From positions 1,488,001-1,552,000 of the forward strand of contig OZ223194.1 of NCBI GenBank assembly GCA_965140355.1: a DNA stretch of 64,000 nt. Reading direction: 5' to 3'. The notes beneath the pieces were generated by a model, which did no database searches, was not told the origin of the DNA, and worked only from the letters and a program-made list of their open reading frames with translations. Shown one piece after another: positions 8,761-17,582 of the stretch; the stretch's first letter is position 1; each line of letters starts with the position of its first letter. The stretch is from Acetobacterium sp965140355 (GTDB taxonomy: Bacteria > Bacillota > Clostridia > Eubacteriales > Eubacteriaceae). A program made the translations under genes and the position numbers.

Positions 8761-9876
8761 ATGATGATACAAAAGATACTTCGGGTATCATTTGGAATTA
8801 TCGGAGTTCTAGTCGGAATGGCATTGGCGAATATGTTATTGACAAATACTTGGATTTTGAGAACATTGCAGATTAATCTCAGCCCAGAATTTGAATTTGT
8901 ATTTTATGGGGCATTGATTGTTCTATTCGGACTTATTTTTTTCATTTTATTTCCATTGATGCTTAAAGGCGTAAAAAAGTTAACTAAAGTTGTCGAAGCC
9001 AGTATGGAGAATGTGCGGTTAATCGATGTTGGTTTGGGCATTGGAGGATTAGTTATCGGTTTGGTGATTGCGATGCTCATCAGCTTTGCGTTTACACAAA
9101 TTCCGATTCCTTGGATTGGCGGAATTCTAACGATTAGTATTTACATTGTTTTGGGATATATCGGTTTTTCGTTGCCAATTAAAAAACGTGAAGACATTCT
9201 TCAGGCCTTTCAAAATAACAAACGTGAAAAAGAAACGAATGTGCCGGTGGGGCAAAAGCGGGCGGCTAAAAAGAAAAATGCCGCTATTCCTAAATTATTA
9301 GATACCAGTGTAATTATCGATGGACGAATTTTTGATATCTGTAAAACGGGTTTCATTGAAGGACCGTTAGTTATTCCGGTATTTGTTCTTAATGAACTTC
9401 AGTTGATTTCTGATTCATCAGATGAATTAAAAAGAAATCGCGGTCGCCGCGGATTGGATATTCTAAATAAAATTCAAACCGATTTGGAGATCGAAGTCCA
9501 AGTTACTGAAGAAGATTTTGAAGATACCCATGAAGTTGATTCAAAATTAGTGAAACTTGCAAAAGCAACCAAGGGAAAAATCTTGACCAACGATTATAAT
9601 CTTAACAAAGTGGCAACGGTTCAAGGAGTCGACGTTCTTAATATTAACGAGTTGGCTAATGCGGTTAAACCGATTGTTTTACCGGGAGAAGAGATGAAAG
9701 TACTCCTCGTAAAAGGCGGGAAAGAAAACGGCCAAGCGGTTGCTTATTTGGACGATGGGACGATGATCGTGGTCGAAAATGGCCGAAAATATATTGGCAC
9801 CACCACGACTGTTTTAGTAACCAGTATTTTACAAACCGCAGCCGGACGCATGATTTTTGCAAAACCCAAAAAATAG
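8761..9876 (+). CDS. PIN/TRAM domain membrane protein (YacL-like)
   Basis: This is a 371-residue protein with four N-terminal transmembrane helices in the first ~145 residues. A basic linker and a PIN-type ribonuclease fold follow, starting near residue 178 (KLLDTSVIIDGRIFDI, with the acidic metal-binding aspartate). A C-terminal TRAM RNA-binding domain starts around residue 306 (GEEMKVLLVKGG). This is the layout of Bacillus YacL, a membrane-anchored probable nuclease. In Firmicutes yacL is often near carD, as here. The ribosome site AAAGGAGG at 8748-8755 supports the ATG at 8761. RNA cleavage is inferred from the domains. Confidence 0.88.
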   Translation: MMIQKILRVSFGIIGVLVGMALANMLLTNTWILRTLQINLSPEFEFVFYGALIVLFGLIFFILFPLMLKGVKKLTKVVEASMENVRLIDVGLGIGGLVIGLVIAMLISFAFTQIPIPWIGGILTISIYIVLGYIGFSLPIKKREDILQAFQNNKREKETNVPVGQKRAAKKKNAAIPKLLDTSVIIDGRIFDICKTGFIEGPLVIPVFVLNELQLISDSSDELKRNRGRRGLDILNKIQTDLEIEVQVTEEDFEDTHEVDSKLVKLAKATKGKILTNDYNLNKVATVQGVDVLNINELANAVKPIVLPGEEMKVLLVKGGKENGQAVAYLDDGTMIVVENGRKYIGTTTTVLVTSILQTAAGRMIFAKPKK

Positions 9877-9904
9877 AAATACCAGCAATTATAAATAAAG
9901 ATGA

Positions 9905-9938
9905 CAAAACACCGACTTGGCTAGTTGGTGTTTTTTTA
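9905..9938 (+). terminator. Rho-independent terminator
   Basis: Arms AACACCGAC and GTTGGTGTT flank a short loop and are followed by a run of seven T. It closes the PIN/TRAM gene. Confidence 0.8.
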
Positions 9939-9957
9939 GGTTGTTTTGACAATTAGA

Positions 9958-9986
9958 TTGTAATTGTTAAGGGCTTTACGTATAAT
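9958..9986 (+). promoter_or_regulatory. Candidate sigma-A promoter for the rRNA methyltransferase gene
   Basis: TTGTAA at 9958-9963 and TATAAT at 9981-9986 have a 17-bp spacer, directly after the preceding terminator and about 75 bp before the chosen start. Confidence 0.5.
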
Positions 9987-10060
9987 AAAACAAGTATTGT
10001 CATGAATCGGAATGGAAAACTAGGTTAAAAAAATAAACACAAATGAAAATGGGGATTAGA

Positions 10061-11461
10061 ATGGAATTACCAGAAGCATTTAAAGAAAAAATGAAAAACC
10101 TTATGGGCAGGGCCTATGAGAGCTTGCTCGATTCCTATGATCAGCCGGAAAGCAAAGGAATCAGAACCAATACACTGAAGTTGAAACCGGCAGAATTAGT
10201 TAAAGTACTGCCTTTTAAGACCCAAGCGGTGAAGTGGTGTGAAGCGGGATTTTATATTGATCATGAGGTTCGACCGGGAAAAAATCCTTATTATTATGCC
10301 GGACTTTATTATGTTCAGGAGCCGACCGCAATGGCGACGGTGGAAGTGCTCGATCCTCAACCGGGTGAATGGATACTTGATCTTTGCGCCGCACCGGGTG
10401 GGAAATCAACACAAATTGGGGCAAAACTTCAAGGACGGGGGATTTTAGTGGCTAACGAGCTGGTTAATTCCCGAGCGGGTATCTTATCGAGTAATATCGA
10501 GCGGATGGGGATTGCAAATGCGATCGTTACAAATGAATTTCCCGAACGGCTGGTCGATTCTTTTTATGAGAGTTTTGATAAAATTGTTGTTGACGCGCCC
10601 TGTTCCGGGGAAGGTATGTTTCGCAAAGATCCGGGGGCATTGGCTGATTGGAGTCTGGAGCGGGTTGATCGTTGTGTCGGTAAACAGGAAAAGATCCTGG
10701 CAAGTGCCCATCGACTTTTAAAACCCGGAGGAGTTTTGGTTTATTCAACCTGTACTTTTTCACCGGAAGAAAACGAACAAATGATCGAAGCCTTCATTGC
10801 CAAATATCCCTATACGCTGGCAGACATTAAGTTATCGGGGATTAGTGATCATGGACGGGTGGAGTGGACACGAAATAAGGAAACAGCAATCGAAAAGGCT
10901 TTGCGGATTATGCCCATGAACGTTAACGGCGAAGGACATTTTATTGCCAAGTTGATTAAATCGGAAGCAGCCGCAGAGTTGAGTACCGTCAAACCGGGGT
11001 ATCCCAAATCGCGTTTGAAAAAGGCCGGTCAAACCGAATTGATTGATTATCAAAATTTTGCTAAGAATAATCTGGAACCCGGTTTTTATAAAAAATTTGA
11101 AAATCGACTTTATCTTTTAGGGGAGCATCTCTATGCGCTTCCCGAAGGGATTGATTTGGAAAAAATAGCTAATTTAAAATTGCTCAGGACGGGTTTGCAT
11201 CTGGGAACCTTCAAAAAAAACCGTTTTGAACCGAGTTATGCTTTAGCCATGACATTGGCGTTGGCGGAAGTAAAAAATGTCTGTGATCTCAAAGATGAAG
11301 TACAGGCCTACCAATATTTAAAAGGAGAAGCGTTAAATATTGGAGCTCAAAAAGGCTGGGTTTTGGTCGGATTTAATGGTTTTCCGCTGGGATTTGGAAA
11401 AGCAAGCGAAGGATTGATAAAAAATCACTATCCGAAAGGATTGAGAATCCGCAAAAAATAG
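10061..11461 (+). CDS. RsmF/NOL1-NOP2-sun family rRNA m5C methyltransferase
   Basis: The protein is predicted to transfer a methyl group from S-adenosylmethionine to C5 of a cytosine in 16S rRNA. It has 466 residues from the chosen ATG. The SAM-binding motif DLCAAPGGKSTQIG starts near residue 105. The motif DAPCSGEGMFRKDP with one conserved cysteine is near 177, and STCTFSPEEN with the catalytic TC cysteine is near 228. The C-terminal ~150 residues match the RsmF-type RNA-binding extension, longer than in RsmB, and there is no N-terminal NusB domain. A frame opens six codons earlier at 10043. The start at 10061 follows GGGGAT and fits the family N-terminus. Confidence 0.9.
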   Translation: MELPEAFKEKMKNLMGRAYESLLDSYDQPESKGIRTNTLKLKPAELVKVLPFKTQAVKWCEAGFYIDHEVRPGKNPYYYAGLYYVQEPTAMATVEVLDPQPGEWILDLCAAPGGKSTQIGAKLQGRGILVANELVNSRAGILSSNIERMGIANAIVTNEFPERLVDSFYESFDKIVVDAPCSGEGMFRKDPGALADWSLERVDRCVGKQEKILASAHRLLKPGGVLVYSTCTFSPEENEQMIEAFIAKYPYTLADIKLSGISDHGRVEWTRNKETAIEKALRIMPMNVNGEGHFIAKLIKSEAAAELSTVKPGYPKSRLKKAGQTELIDYQNFAKNNLEPGFYKKFENRLYLLGEHLYALPEGIDLEKIANLKLLRTGLHLGTFKKNRFEPSYALAMTLALAEVKNVCDLKDEVQAYQYLKGEALNIGAQKGWVLVGFNGFPLGFGKASEGLIKNHYPKGLRIRKK

Positions 11462-11473
11462 AGGTGAATCAGA

Positions 11474-11878
11474 ATGGCGAAGTCGAAAAATGAAAGATTG
11501 ATACACCCCAGCGCAGTAATTGCCGAAGCGGTGATAATCGGAACGGAAACGGTAATCGGAGCCGGGGTGATCATTGGAACCGGGGTGATCATCGGTTCCA
11601 ATTGCACGATTGGTAGCGGAGTTATCATTGAAGAAAAAACGCAAATCGGGAATCAGTGCTTTTTAGAACCGGGGGCGATCATTGGAAAACAAGTGACAGT
11701 GGGTGGAAACTCAAAAATCGGCATGGGCGCCCGGATTACCAATGGTGTCACGATTGGAGCCGATGCGGTCGTTAAAATTGGCGAAATAGTCTTAAAAGAC
11801 ATGGTTTACAAAATGGTGTTTAAACGTGGCGCCTGGATTTACCGGGAGGACAGCTTGGCTGATAAATACGAAAAATGA
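11474..11878 (+). CDS. Left-handed beta-helix (hexapeptide repeat) protein
   Basis: This 134-residue protein consists largely of isoleucine-rich hexapeptide repeats from about residue 15 to 100 (for example VIIGTGVIIGSNCTIG). That is the left-handed beta-helix seen in acyl- and acetyltransferases such as LpxD and sugar O-acetyltransferases. It is short: no separate substrate domain is visible beyond the helix and a ~30-residue tail. The sequence is mostly isoleucine, glycine and valine with an internal DNA near-repeat at about 11560-11610. It starts 13 bp after the methyltransferase gene and is followed closely by the DUF523 gene, so it is probably in one operon. The substrate is unknown. Confidence 0.75.
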   Translation: MAKSKNERLIHPSAVIAEAVIIGTETVIGAGVIIGTGVIIGSNCTIGSGVIIEEKTQIGNQCFLEPGAIIGKQVTVGGNSKIGMGARITNGVTIGADAVVKIGEIVLKDMVYKMVFKRGAWIYREDSLADKYEK

Positions 11879-11892
11879 AGGGATGAATAAAG

Positions 11893-12384
11893 ATGAACCA
11901 GAAAGATTTTAATTGTCTAAAAGAAGCTTTAGAAAAGAAAAAAAAGATTTTAGTTTCGAGTTGTTTGTTGGGGATGAAGATAAATTATGAAGGCAAAGCA
12001 CATCTAATTGATCAATTGCGGCAGCTTTTTCTGCAGGGACAAGCCATTCCAATTTGTCCCGAAGTATTGGCAAACCTGCCAATTCCCAGAGATCCGGCCG
12101 AAATAGTAATGGTCAATGGGGAACGGAAAGTGTATAATAAAAAAGAACTTGATGTAACTGAAGATTATCAGTTGGGGGCGCAGCGAACCTTGGATACAGC
12201 ACGAACATCAGGGGCAAAAATTGCAATTATGAAAAGCAATAGCCCCTCTTGTGGCTGTGGTAAAGTTTATGACGGGACCTTTGGCAAAAAATTAATTGAT
12301 GGCGACGGGATTACCGCGGCGTTATTAAAAGAAAATGGGGTTCGGGTAATAACCGAAGCAGATTTTTTAGCTTGCATAAAATAG
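11893..12384 (+). CDS. DUF523 family protein
   Basis: This is a 163-residue member of the DUF523 family. The family cysteines are present: VSSCLLGMKINYEGK near residues 22-36, ICPEVLANLPIPRDPAE near 54-70 and SNSPSCGCGKVYDG around 115-128. The cysteine-rich pattern suggests metal or sulfur chemistry, but no activity is established for the family that I can assert. It lies 14 bp downstream of the beta-helix gene and probably shares its transcript. Confidence 0.85.
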   Translation: MNQKDFNCLKEALEKKKKILVSSCLLGMKINYEGKAHLIDQLRQLFLQGQAIPICPEVLANLPIPRDPAEIVMVNGERKVYNKKELDVTEDYQLGAQRTLDTARTSGAKIAIMKSNSPSCGCGKVYDGTFGKKLIDGDGITAALLKENGVRVITEADFLACIK

Positions 12385-12531
12385 TCCGGTATTGCGAAAA
12401 TATCGTGATTGGCACCGGCAGTTGGTGTAAACTGACAGGGAGTCAACGTTTATTTGATTTGTTTAGAGTTTGCAATGGTCTGGTTGAAATAATAATAGTG
12501 AGACCACGCTAAAGAAAAGTGAGGAATAAGG

Positions 12532-13581
12532 ATGGAAAATAAACTCAATATCGGCGTTGTTTTTGGAGGACAATCTGGCGAACACGAGGTTTCCAGAGTT
12601 TCAGCCTACAATGTGTTGGGGGTTATTGATCGTGCCAAATACAATATTGTAACTATTGGGATATCGAAAAAGGGGAAATGGTTTTTATATTCCGGCGATT
12701 CTGAAAAAATAAAAGATGGATCATGGGAACAGGATCAGAAGAACCTGATCACTGATTTTTCAATTTTTTCACATCCGGAAATTTCTAAAATTGACATATT
12801 TTTTCCCGTTCTTCATGGTCCGATGGGTGAAGATGGCACTATTCAAGGGGTCTTTGAAATGCTTAACAAACCCTATGTCGGTTGCGGCGTATTAAGTTCA
12901 GCAGTGGGAATGGATAAGGTTTTTTCGAAGATTATGTTCGAAAGTGTGGGAATTCCGACCGGAAAATATATTTATTTTAGAGAAAATGATTGGAAAAATG
13001 ATCAGGCGGCTCAGCTTGCGGCAATTGAAGCCGCGTTAGGGTATCCCGTTTTTGTTAAACCGGCAAATATGGGGTCGAGCGTTGGAATTAGTAAAGCGCA
13101 TGATCGGGACGAACTCATTTTGGCGATAAACGAAGCTTTTATTTATGACAATAAATTAATTCTGGAAGCGTTTATAAAAGGCCGCGAAATTGAATGTGCG
13201 GTGCTTCAAGTTGGGGATACCGTGCGGGCTTCGATTCCGGGCGAAGTCATTCCTTCGAAAGAGTTTTATGATTACGAAGCAAAATATTCGGCAACTGAAG
13301 ATTCCAAGGTCGTGATTCCGGCTGATTTGTCTCAAGAAGTTACCGAAAAAATTAGAAATTACGCGATCAAAGCTTTTAAAGCTATTGAAGGGTCTGGGTT
13401 ATCACGGGTAGATTTTTTTGTAACCGAAGATGCGGTGCTAATCAATGAAGTCAATACTTTACCAGGATTTACAAATATAAGTATGTATCCAAAAATGTGG
13501 GAAGCGACCGGAATTGGGTATAAAGAACTTGTCGATACGATTATTGCATCAGCGCAACGAAAACGCGTTACCGTTAGTTAA
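12532..13581 (+). CDS. ddl: D-alanine--D-alanine ligase
   Basis: This ATP-grasp enzyme joins two D-alanines for peptidoglycan precursor synthesis in the cytoplasm. The 349-residue sequence has the N-terminal GVVFGGQSGEHEVSRVSA (serine and histidine of the Ddl signature). It also has PVLHGPMGEDGTIQG near residue 95, the ATP-grasp lysine loop FVKPANMGSSVGISK near 177, and LINEVNTLPGFTNISMYP near 304 for metal binding. The length is typical. The VanA/VanB class usually differs in the omega-loop, and this copy looks like a normal housekeeping Ddl. It fits with the alanine racemase encoded 7 kb downstream. The RBS is GTGAGGAATAAGG just before the ATG. Confidence 0.95.
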   Translation: MENKLNIGVVFGGQSGEHEVSRVSAYNVLGVIDRAKYNIVTIGISKKGKWFLYSGDSEKIKDGSWEQDQKNLITDFSIFSHPEISKIDIFFPVLHGPMGEDGTIQGVFEMLNKPYVGCGVLSSAVGMDKVFSKIMFESVGIPTGKYIYFRENDWKNDQAAQLAAIEAALGYPVFVKPANMGSSVGISKAHDRDELILAINEAFIYDNKLILEAFIKGREIECAVLQVGDTVRASIPGEVIPSKEFYDYEAKYSATEDSKVVIPADLSQEVTEKIRNYAIKAFKAIEGSGLSRVDFFVTEDAVLINEVNTLPGFTNISMYPKMWEATGIGYKELVDTIIASAQRKRVTVS

Positions 13582-13702
13582 CATAGTTAGTTTCGTTAAA
13601 ATGCCGATTTCTAAAAAAAAACTTAAGACGATAATTTTTCTTGATTAAAAAACTTATCAATGGTTTAATAGTGAGAGAAATTATACCTCTAGGAGGAGAC
13701 CG

Positions 13703-14134
13703 ATGACTGAAGAAAGAAAAAAAGTATGGTTATCCATTTCGGGAACCGTTAAGAATCAAGAAGAAAAAGATACCTTAGAATTTCTTACTGAAGGAGCCTT
13801 ATACAAAGAAGCGAATCAGTCCTGTGTGACTTACGAAGAATCGGAAGTTTCAGGAATGGAAGGAACGATTACGACTGTTTGTGTGAACGCTCAAAAAGTG
13901 TCAGTCATTCGTTTAGGAACGACCAACTCGATTATGGAATTTGAACGAGGGAAAAGGAATCTTACTTGGTATTCAACACCATATGGCGATGTAACAATGG
14001 GGATTTTGACGAAAGACGTATTTGTAAACTATAACGATGAAAAAGAACCAACGAAGGTTTCGATTGACTACAACATTGAAATTGAAGGTGTGACGAATTC
14101 TCAGAATGTTCTGAACATAAAGATCACCCAATAA
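13703..14134 (+). CDS. DUF1934 beta-barrel protein (YwiB-like)
   Basis: This 143-residue protein fits the DUF1934/YwiB family of small calycin-like beta-barrels. Alternating beta-strand patterns run throughout, ending with VSIDYNIEIEGVTNSQNVLNIKI. In Bacillus ywiB sits next to argS. Here argS is the next housekeeping gene but is separated by an IS110-family element. The ribosome site AGGAGGAG is strong. The function of the family is unknown. Confidence 0.82.
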   Translation: MTEERKKVWLSISGTVKNQEEKDTLEFLTEGALYKEANQSCVTYEESEVSGMEGTITTVCVNAQKVSVIRLGTTNSIMEFERGKRNLTWYSTPYGDVTMGILTKDVFVNYNDEKEPTKVSIDYNIEIEGVTNSQNVLNIKITQ

Positions 14135-14158
14135 ACAGTGGCCAGGGATGCCAATTAC

Positions 14159-14189
14159 AGGAGAAGCGCCAGGAGCGCTTCTCCTTTCA
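14159..14189 (+). terminator. Terminator after the DUF1934 gene
   Basis: Perfect 11-bp arms AGGAGAAGCGC (14159-14169) and GCGCTTCTCCT (14175-14185) are followed by a short T-run. Confidence 0.8.
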
Positions 14190-14387
14190 ATTTCACCCGG
14201 TCAGAAGGGGCCAGAAAAGCAGCGGCAAAATGCACAGCATTTTGTAATTAGCTGCTAAATTAGCCTGCAAATAAAAAGTCAATAGGAAATTAAAAACTTT
14301 GTAAAAAATAGATATTCAAGAAATGAAGCACGACAAAAAGACCAGCAAATATCGTTGGTCTGAAAATAAGACTATTTGTGGTAATTG

Positions 14388-15596
14388 TTATGAAAGAGAC
14401 AGCAGGTATTCTTTTACTCTACCATAGTAGATACGCAGAAACTTATTAGCGCCTGCGGTCATGTAGACATAGTAGGGTTTACCCTGAGCACGTTTCTTAT
14501 CGAGAAACTGATAAACAGCATCATCTTGGGGCTTGTTCTTGATAAGAGCATCCATGACCTGAAATAACGTTTTACGTAAGGTTGAAGAACCCCTTTTGGT
14601 AGTACGGACACTTTTTTGTTCATAGGTCCCAGATTGGTTAACACCTGGATCAACGCCTGCAAAGGCAGTAATCGCACCCTTATGTGTGAAACGTGTAACA
14701 TCACCGATTTCAGCAATCAACTGAGGACCAAGTGACGGGCCGACACCTTTCATATCCATGACAATAGAATACTCTGGCAGCTTGGATGAGGTTTCATTCA
14801 TCAGAATACGAAGTTCTTCTACCGTTTTGGAAGCAATGTTTAATTGATCAACAGCTTGTTTCACAATGAGTTTTGTCAAATCATCTCTAGGAAGTACAGG
14901 AACAAGTTCCTTTGCTGTTCCATAGATTTCTTCAGCTTTGGGTTGACTGAAGATGTACTTATTGTGCTTACACCATTTCTGATAATGGTCAGTGAAAGCA
15001 TGAAGTGACATTTTACGAACACAGTCAACATGCCAGTATGCAGCAGCGAAATCAACCCATTTCTGGCTGCCATCATTGCGGGCAGGGCTGCTGAAGTAAG
15101 TATTAACACCCGGAAAGGTTTGATCAAGTATCCCGATAAAGTTATTTTTCATAGCTGTTTTGTGGTTCATGTAAAAACTAAACTGACGGTTCATTGTTTT
15201 TAACTGATTACGTATTTCATCCATAAGGCTATATTGTTTCAAATCATTCCAACTGTCAAGAGCATAACGTGCTATTTTTAAAGCATCTGCTTTATCGGAT
15301 TTGACTTTACGTAGAGAATTGTCACCAAAATCTTTAATGAGCTTAGGATTTACGGCACTCACAAAAAGATTTGCCAGGGTAAGCTCACGAGCCAGTGGTT
15401 CATAATAACGACCGGTATGCTCCATAACGATGCGGGATTCGCCGTCAATGGATTGGATCTGGTTGATGAGAGAACAGATTTCTTTGGAAGTGTGGCGAAT
15501 CTCAAAAGGTAAAGAAATAATTTCGCCATATGGGCGGATAATGGCGATCATGCTTTTGCCCTTAGAAACATCAATACCTACTGCGTTCATGTTCAT
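14388..15596 (-). CDS. IS110 family transposase
   Basis: This 402-residue recombinase has the two IS110 domains. The N-terminal RuvC-like DEDD domain begins with VGIDVSKGKSMIAI, then MEHTGRYYEPLA near residue 60 and SDKADALKIARYAL near 100 supply further acidic residues. The C-terminal Transposase_20-type domain contains MKGVGPSLGPQLIAEIGD near 278 and the serine-containing TTKRGSSTLRKTLFQ near 329. It looks full length and intact. In the family it acts with a structured RNA made from the element's own non-coding end. Here the non-coding end lies upstream, as in the IS110 (not IS1111) subgroup. Confidence 0.93.
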   Translation of the reverse strand: MNMNAVGIDVSKGKSMIAIIRPYGEIISLPFEIRHTSKEICSLINQIQSIDGESRIVMEHTGRYYEPLARELTLANLFVSAVNPKLIKDFGDNSLRKVKSDKADALKIARYALDSWNDLKQYSLMDEIRNQLKTMNRQFSFYMNHKTAMKNNFIGILDQTFPGVNTYFSSPARNDGSQKWVDFAAAYWHVDCVRKMSLHAFTDHYQKWCKHNKYIFSQPKAEEIYGTAKELVPVLPRDDLTKLIVKQAVDQLNIASKTVEELRILMNETSSKLPEYSIVMDMKGVGPSLGPQLIAEIGDVTRFTHKGAITAFAGVDPGVNQSGTYEQKSVRTTKRGSSTLRKTLFQVMDALIKNKPQDDAVYQFLDKKRAQGKPYYVYMTAGANKFLRIYYGRVKEYLLSLS

Positions 15597-15600
15597 AAAT

Positions 15601-15840
15601 TTGTCACTCCTTAAGATTATTGCAATGGATAAATACCAGTTATACTCATTGCCTATTCAATCTACTGTGGTGTGACACGAACGCACTGTACGACAGCAGT
15701 TCAACCTGCATAAAACGAACGCTGCGAATGAGGAGCTGGTTATCAGTCTAATTTACGGACGCAAAGTCCAAGAAAGGAAGACGACATACCTATTGCTCTC
15801 TACATTCTAACAGCTTAAGCAACAAGATGGGTAATGTCCT
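15601..15840 (-). ncRNA. Candidate IS110 bridge (seek) RNA region
   Basis: About 240 bp of non-coding DNA lies directly 5' of the transposase gene, where IS110-group elements encode their bridge RNA. On the minus strand several stem-loops can be drawn: GCAATG/CATTGC enclosing a large loop (15622-15652), GGAC/GTCC (about 15757-15769) and CTGT/ACAG (about 15687-15697). Their exact use as target- and donor-binding loops cannot be assigned without the element ends. It also contains the transposase ribosome site. Confidence 0.45.
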
Positions 15841-15903
15841 GACTGGTTGTCAGGTACTATAACCATAAATATATTGTAGTAGAAAAGTGAGAGGAAACGA
15901 AGG

Positions 15904-17580
15904 ATGTATATACGAGAAAAGATTACCGAACAGATAAAAAATATCATTGGTGAGGCCCTGGATCAGGTTCAGGCGGCCGGAGCACTGACTATTGAAACCA
16001 GACCCGACCTTTTTCTGGAAATTCCAAGAGAAAAAGAACATGGCGAGTATTCGACAAATATTGCGATGCAATTGCCTAGGCAAACTAAAAAAGCACCGCG
16101 ATTTATTGCCGAAACATTAGTTGCCCATATGAAAATGGACGATTCTTATCTCGAGGCAATTGAAATAGCCGGGCCCGGTTTTATTAATTTTAAATTAAAA
16201 AAAGAGTGGCATTATGAGGTTTTAAAAGAAGTGGCCGTGCTGAAAGCCGATTATGGTCGGAATCAAAAAAACAGCGGCAAAAAATTTAATCTGGAATTTA
16301 TTTCGGCCAATCCAACGGGGCCGATGCATATGGGAAATGCCAGAGGTGGTGCGATTGGGGACATTTTAGCAGCGGTAGCTGAATGGACGGGTTACGATGT
16401 TACCCGGGAGTTTTATATTAACGATGCGGGCAATCAGATTGTCAAGTTTGGAGATTCCCTGGATGCCCGTTACCGTCAACTTATGGGCGAAGAGATAACT
16501 TTTCCGGAAGATGGTTATCAGGGTGAAGATATTACTGAGCATATGAAAACTTTTATTGCCGAAAACGGCGATGTTCATCGAACAATGACACCCGAGGAAC
16601 GTAAACCGCTGTTAATTGATTATGCGCTTAATAAAAATCTCAAACAAATGCGCAGTGACTTGGCGGCGTATGGGATTCATTATGATGTATGGTTTTCAGA
16701 ACAAAGTCTTTATGATAGCGGAGCTATTAAAAAGACCATTGAGCTGTTAGAAAAAGGCGGTTTTACCTATGAACAGGAGGGGGCTTTGTGGTTTAAGGCA
16801 ACTTCGTTTGGATCGGAGAAGGATGATGTGTTAATCCGGGCGAATGGTTTGCCCACCTATTTTATGGCCGATATTGCCTATCATATGGATAAGTTTATCA
16901 ACCGTAAATTTGATCGTTGCATCAATGTCTGGGGCGCCGATCATCATGGTCATGTGGCGCGACTTAAAGGCGCCTTGACAGCGGTGGGAATTGATGCCCA
17001 GAATTTTGACGTGGTGATTATGCAATTAGTCAGACTGCTGCGAAATGGCGAAGTCGCAAGAATGTCAAAACGTCAGGGAAAAGCCATTGCGTTAACGGAT
17101 CTGATTGATGAAGTGGGTGTTGACGCGACCCGATTTTTCTTTAATTTGCGTTCGCCGGATAGCCATTTTGACTTTGATCTGGGTTTAGCCATTGAACAGT
17201 CAAACGATAACCCGGTGTTTTATGTTCAGTACGCGCATGCCCGAATTTGCAGCATTATACGTCAGATGACGGAAGAATTGGATCAAACAATCGCTTTGGA
17301 CTACAACCGACTAACTGAAAAAGAAGAATTAAATCTGATGGAAATTATTGCTAATTTTCCTGACGAAATTCTGATGGCTGAAGATAAATTGGACCCCAGT
17401 CGAATTACCAGATATACGATTGATCTGGCGGCGGCTTTCCATAGCTTTTATAATGCCTGTCATGTCCGTGTTGAGGATAAGGCTTTAATGAAAGCCCGGG
17501 TGGCATTGATTGAAGCAACTCAGCAAGTTATCCAGAACGCTTTGGGTATTTTAGGAGTATCGGCTCCGGAAAGAATGTAA
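15904..17580 (+). CDS. argS: Arginyl-tRNA synthetase
   Basis: This class I aminoacyl-tRNA synthetase charges tRNA-Arg in the cytoplasm. The 558-residue length is normal. The N-terminal Add-1 domain contains EIPREKEHGEYSTNIAMQL, and the HIGH-type motif PTGPMHMGNARGG starts near residue 136. ARMSKRQGKAI near 385 serves as the KMSKS-type loop, and the C-terminal DALR anticodon-binding domain covers roughly residues 440-558. The ribosome site GAGAGGAAACGAAGG precedes the ATG. The IS110 element ends close upstream, so the promoter of argS must lie in the short region left between them or be provided by the element. No T-box leader is visible. Confidence 0.96.
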   Translation: MYIREKITEQIKNIIGEALDQVQAAGALTIETRPDLFLEIPREKEHGEYSTNIAMQLPRQTKKAPRFIAETLVAHMKMDDSYLEAIEIAGPGFINFKLKKEWHYEVLKEVAVLKADYGRNQKNSGKKFNLEFISANPTGPMHMGNARGGAIGDILAAVAEWTGYDVTREFYINDAGNQIVKFGDSLDARYRQLMGEEITFPEDGYQGEDITEHMKTFIAENGDVHRTMTPEERKPLLIDYALNKNLKQMRSDLAAYGIHYDVWFSEQSLYDSGAIKKTIELLEKGGFTYEQEGALWFKATSFGSEKDDVLIRANGLPTYFMADIAYHMDKFINRKFDRCINVWGADHHGHVARLKGALTAVGIDAQNFDVVIMQLVRLLRNGEVARMSKRQGKAIALTDLIDEVGVDATRFFFNLRSPDSHFDFDLGLAIEQSNDNPVFYVQYAHARICSIIRQMTEELDQTIALDYNRLTEKEELNLMEIIANFPDEILMAEDKLDPSRITRYTIDLAAAFHSFYNACHVRVEDKALMKARVALIEATQQVIQNALGILGVSAPERM

Positions 17581-17582
17581 AA

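Larger units (their letters stand above)
14338..15854 (-). mobile_element. IS110-family insertion sequence (approximate limits)
   Basis: The element is defined by its transposase gene and the long non-coding region 5' of it. IS110-family elements lack clear terminal inverted repeats, so the limits given are only guesses. They are placed at a hairpin near 14338-14363 (arms AGACCA/TGGTCT) and a hairpin CCTGAC/GTCAGG at 15838-15854. It interrupts the usual DUF1934-argS neighbourhood. No target duplication could be recognised by eye. Confidence 0.6.

Noticed and set aside
15855..15903. T-box leader before argS
   Set aside because: No T-box sequence or specifier-loop structure is present in the short region left between the IS110 element and argS.
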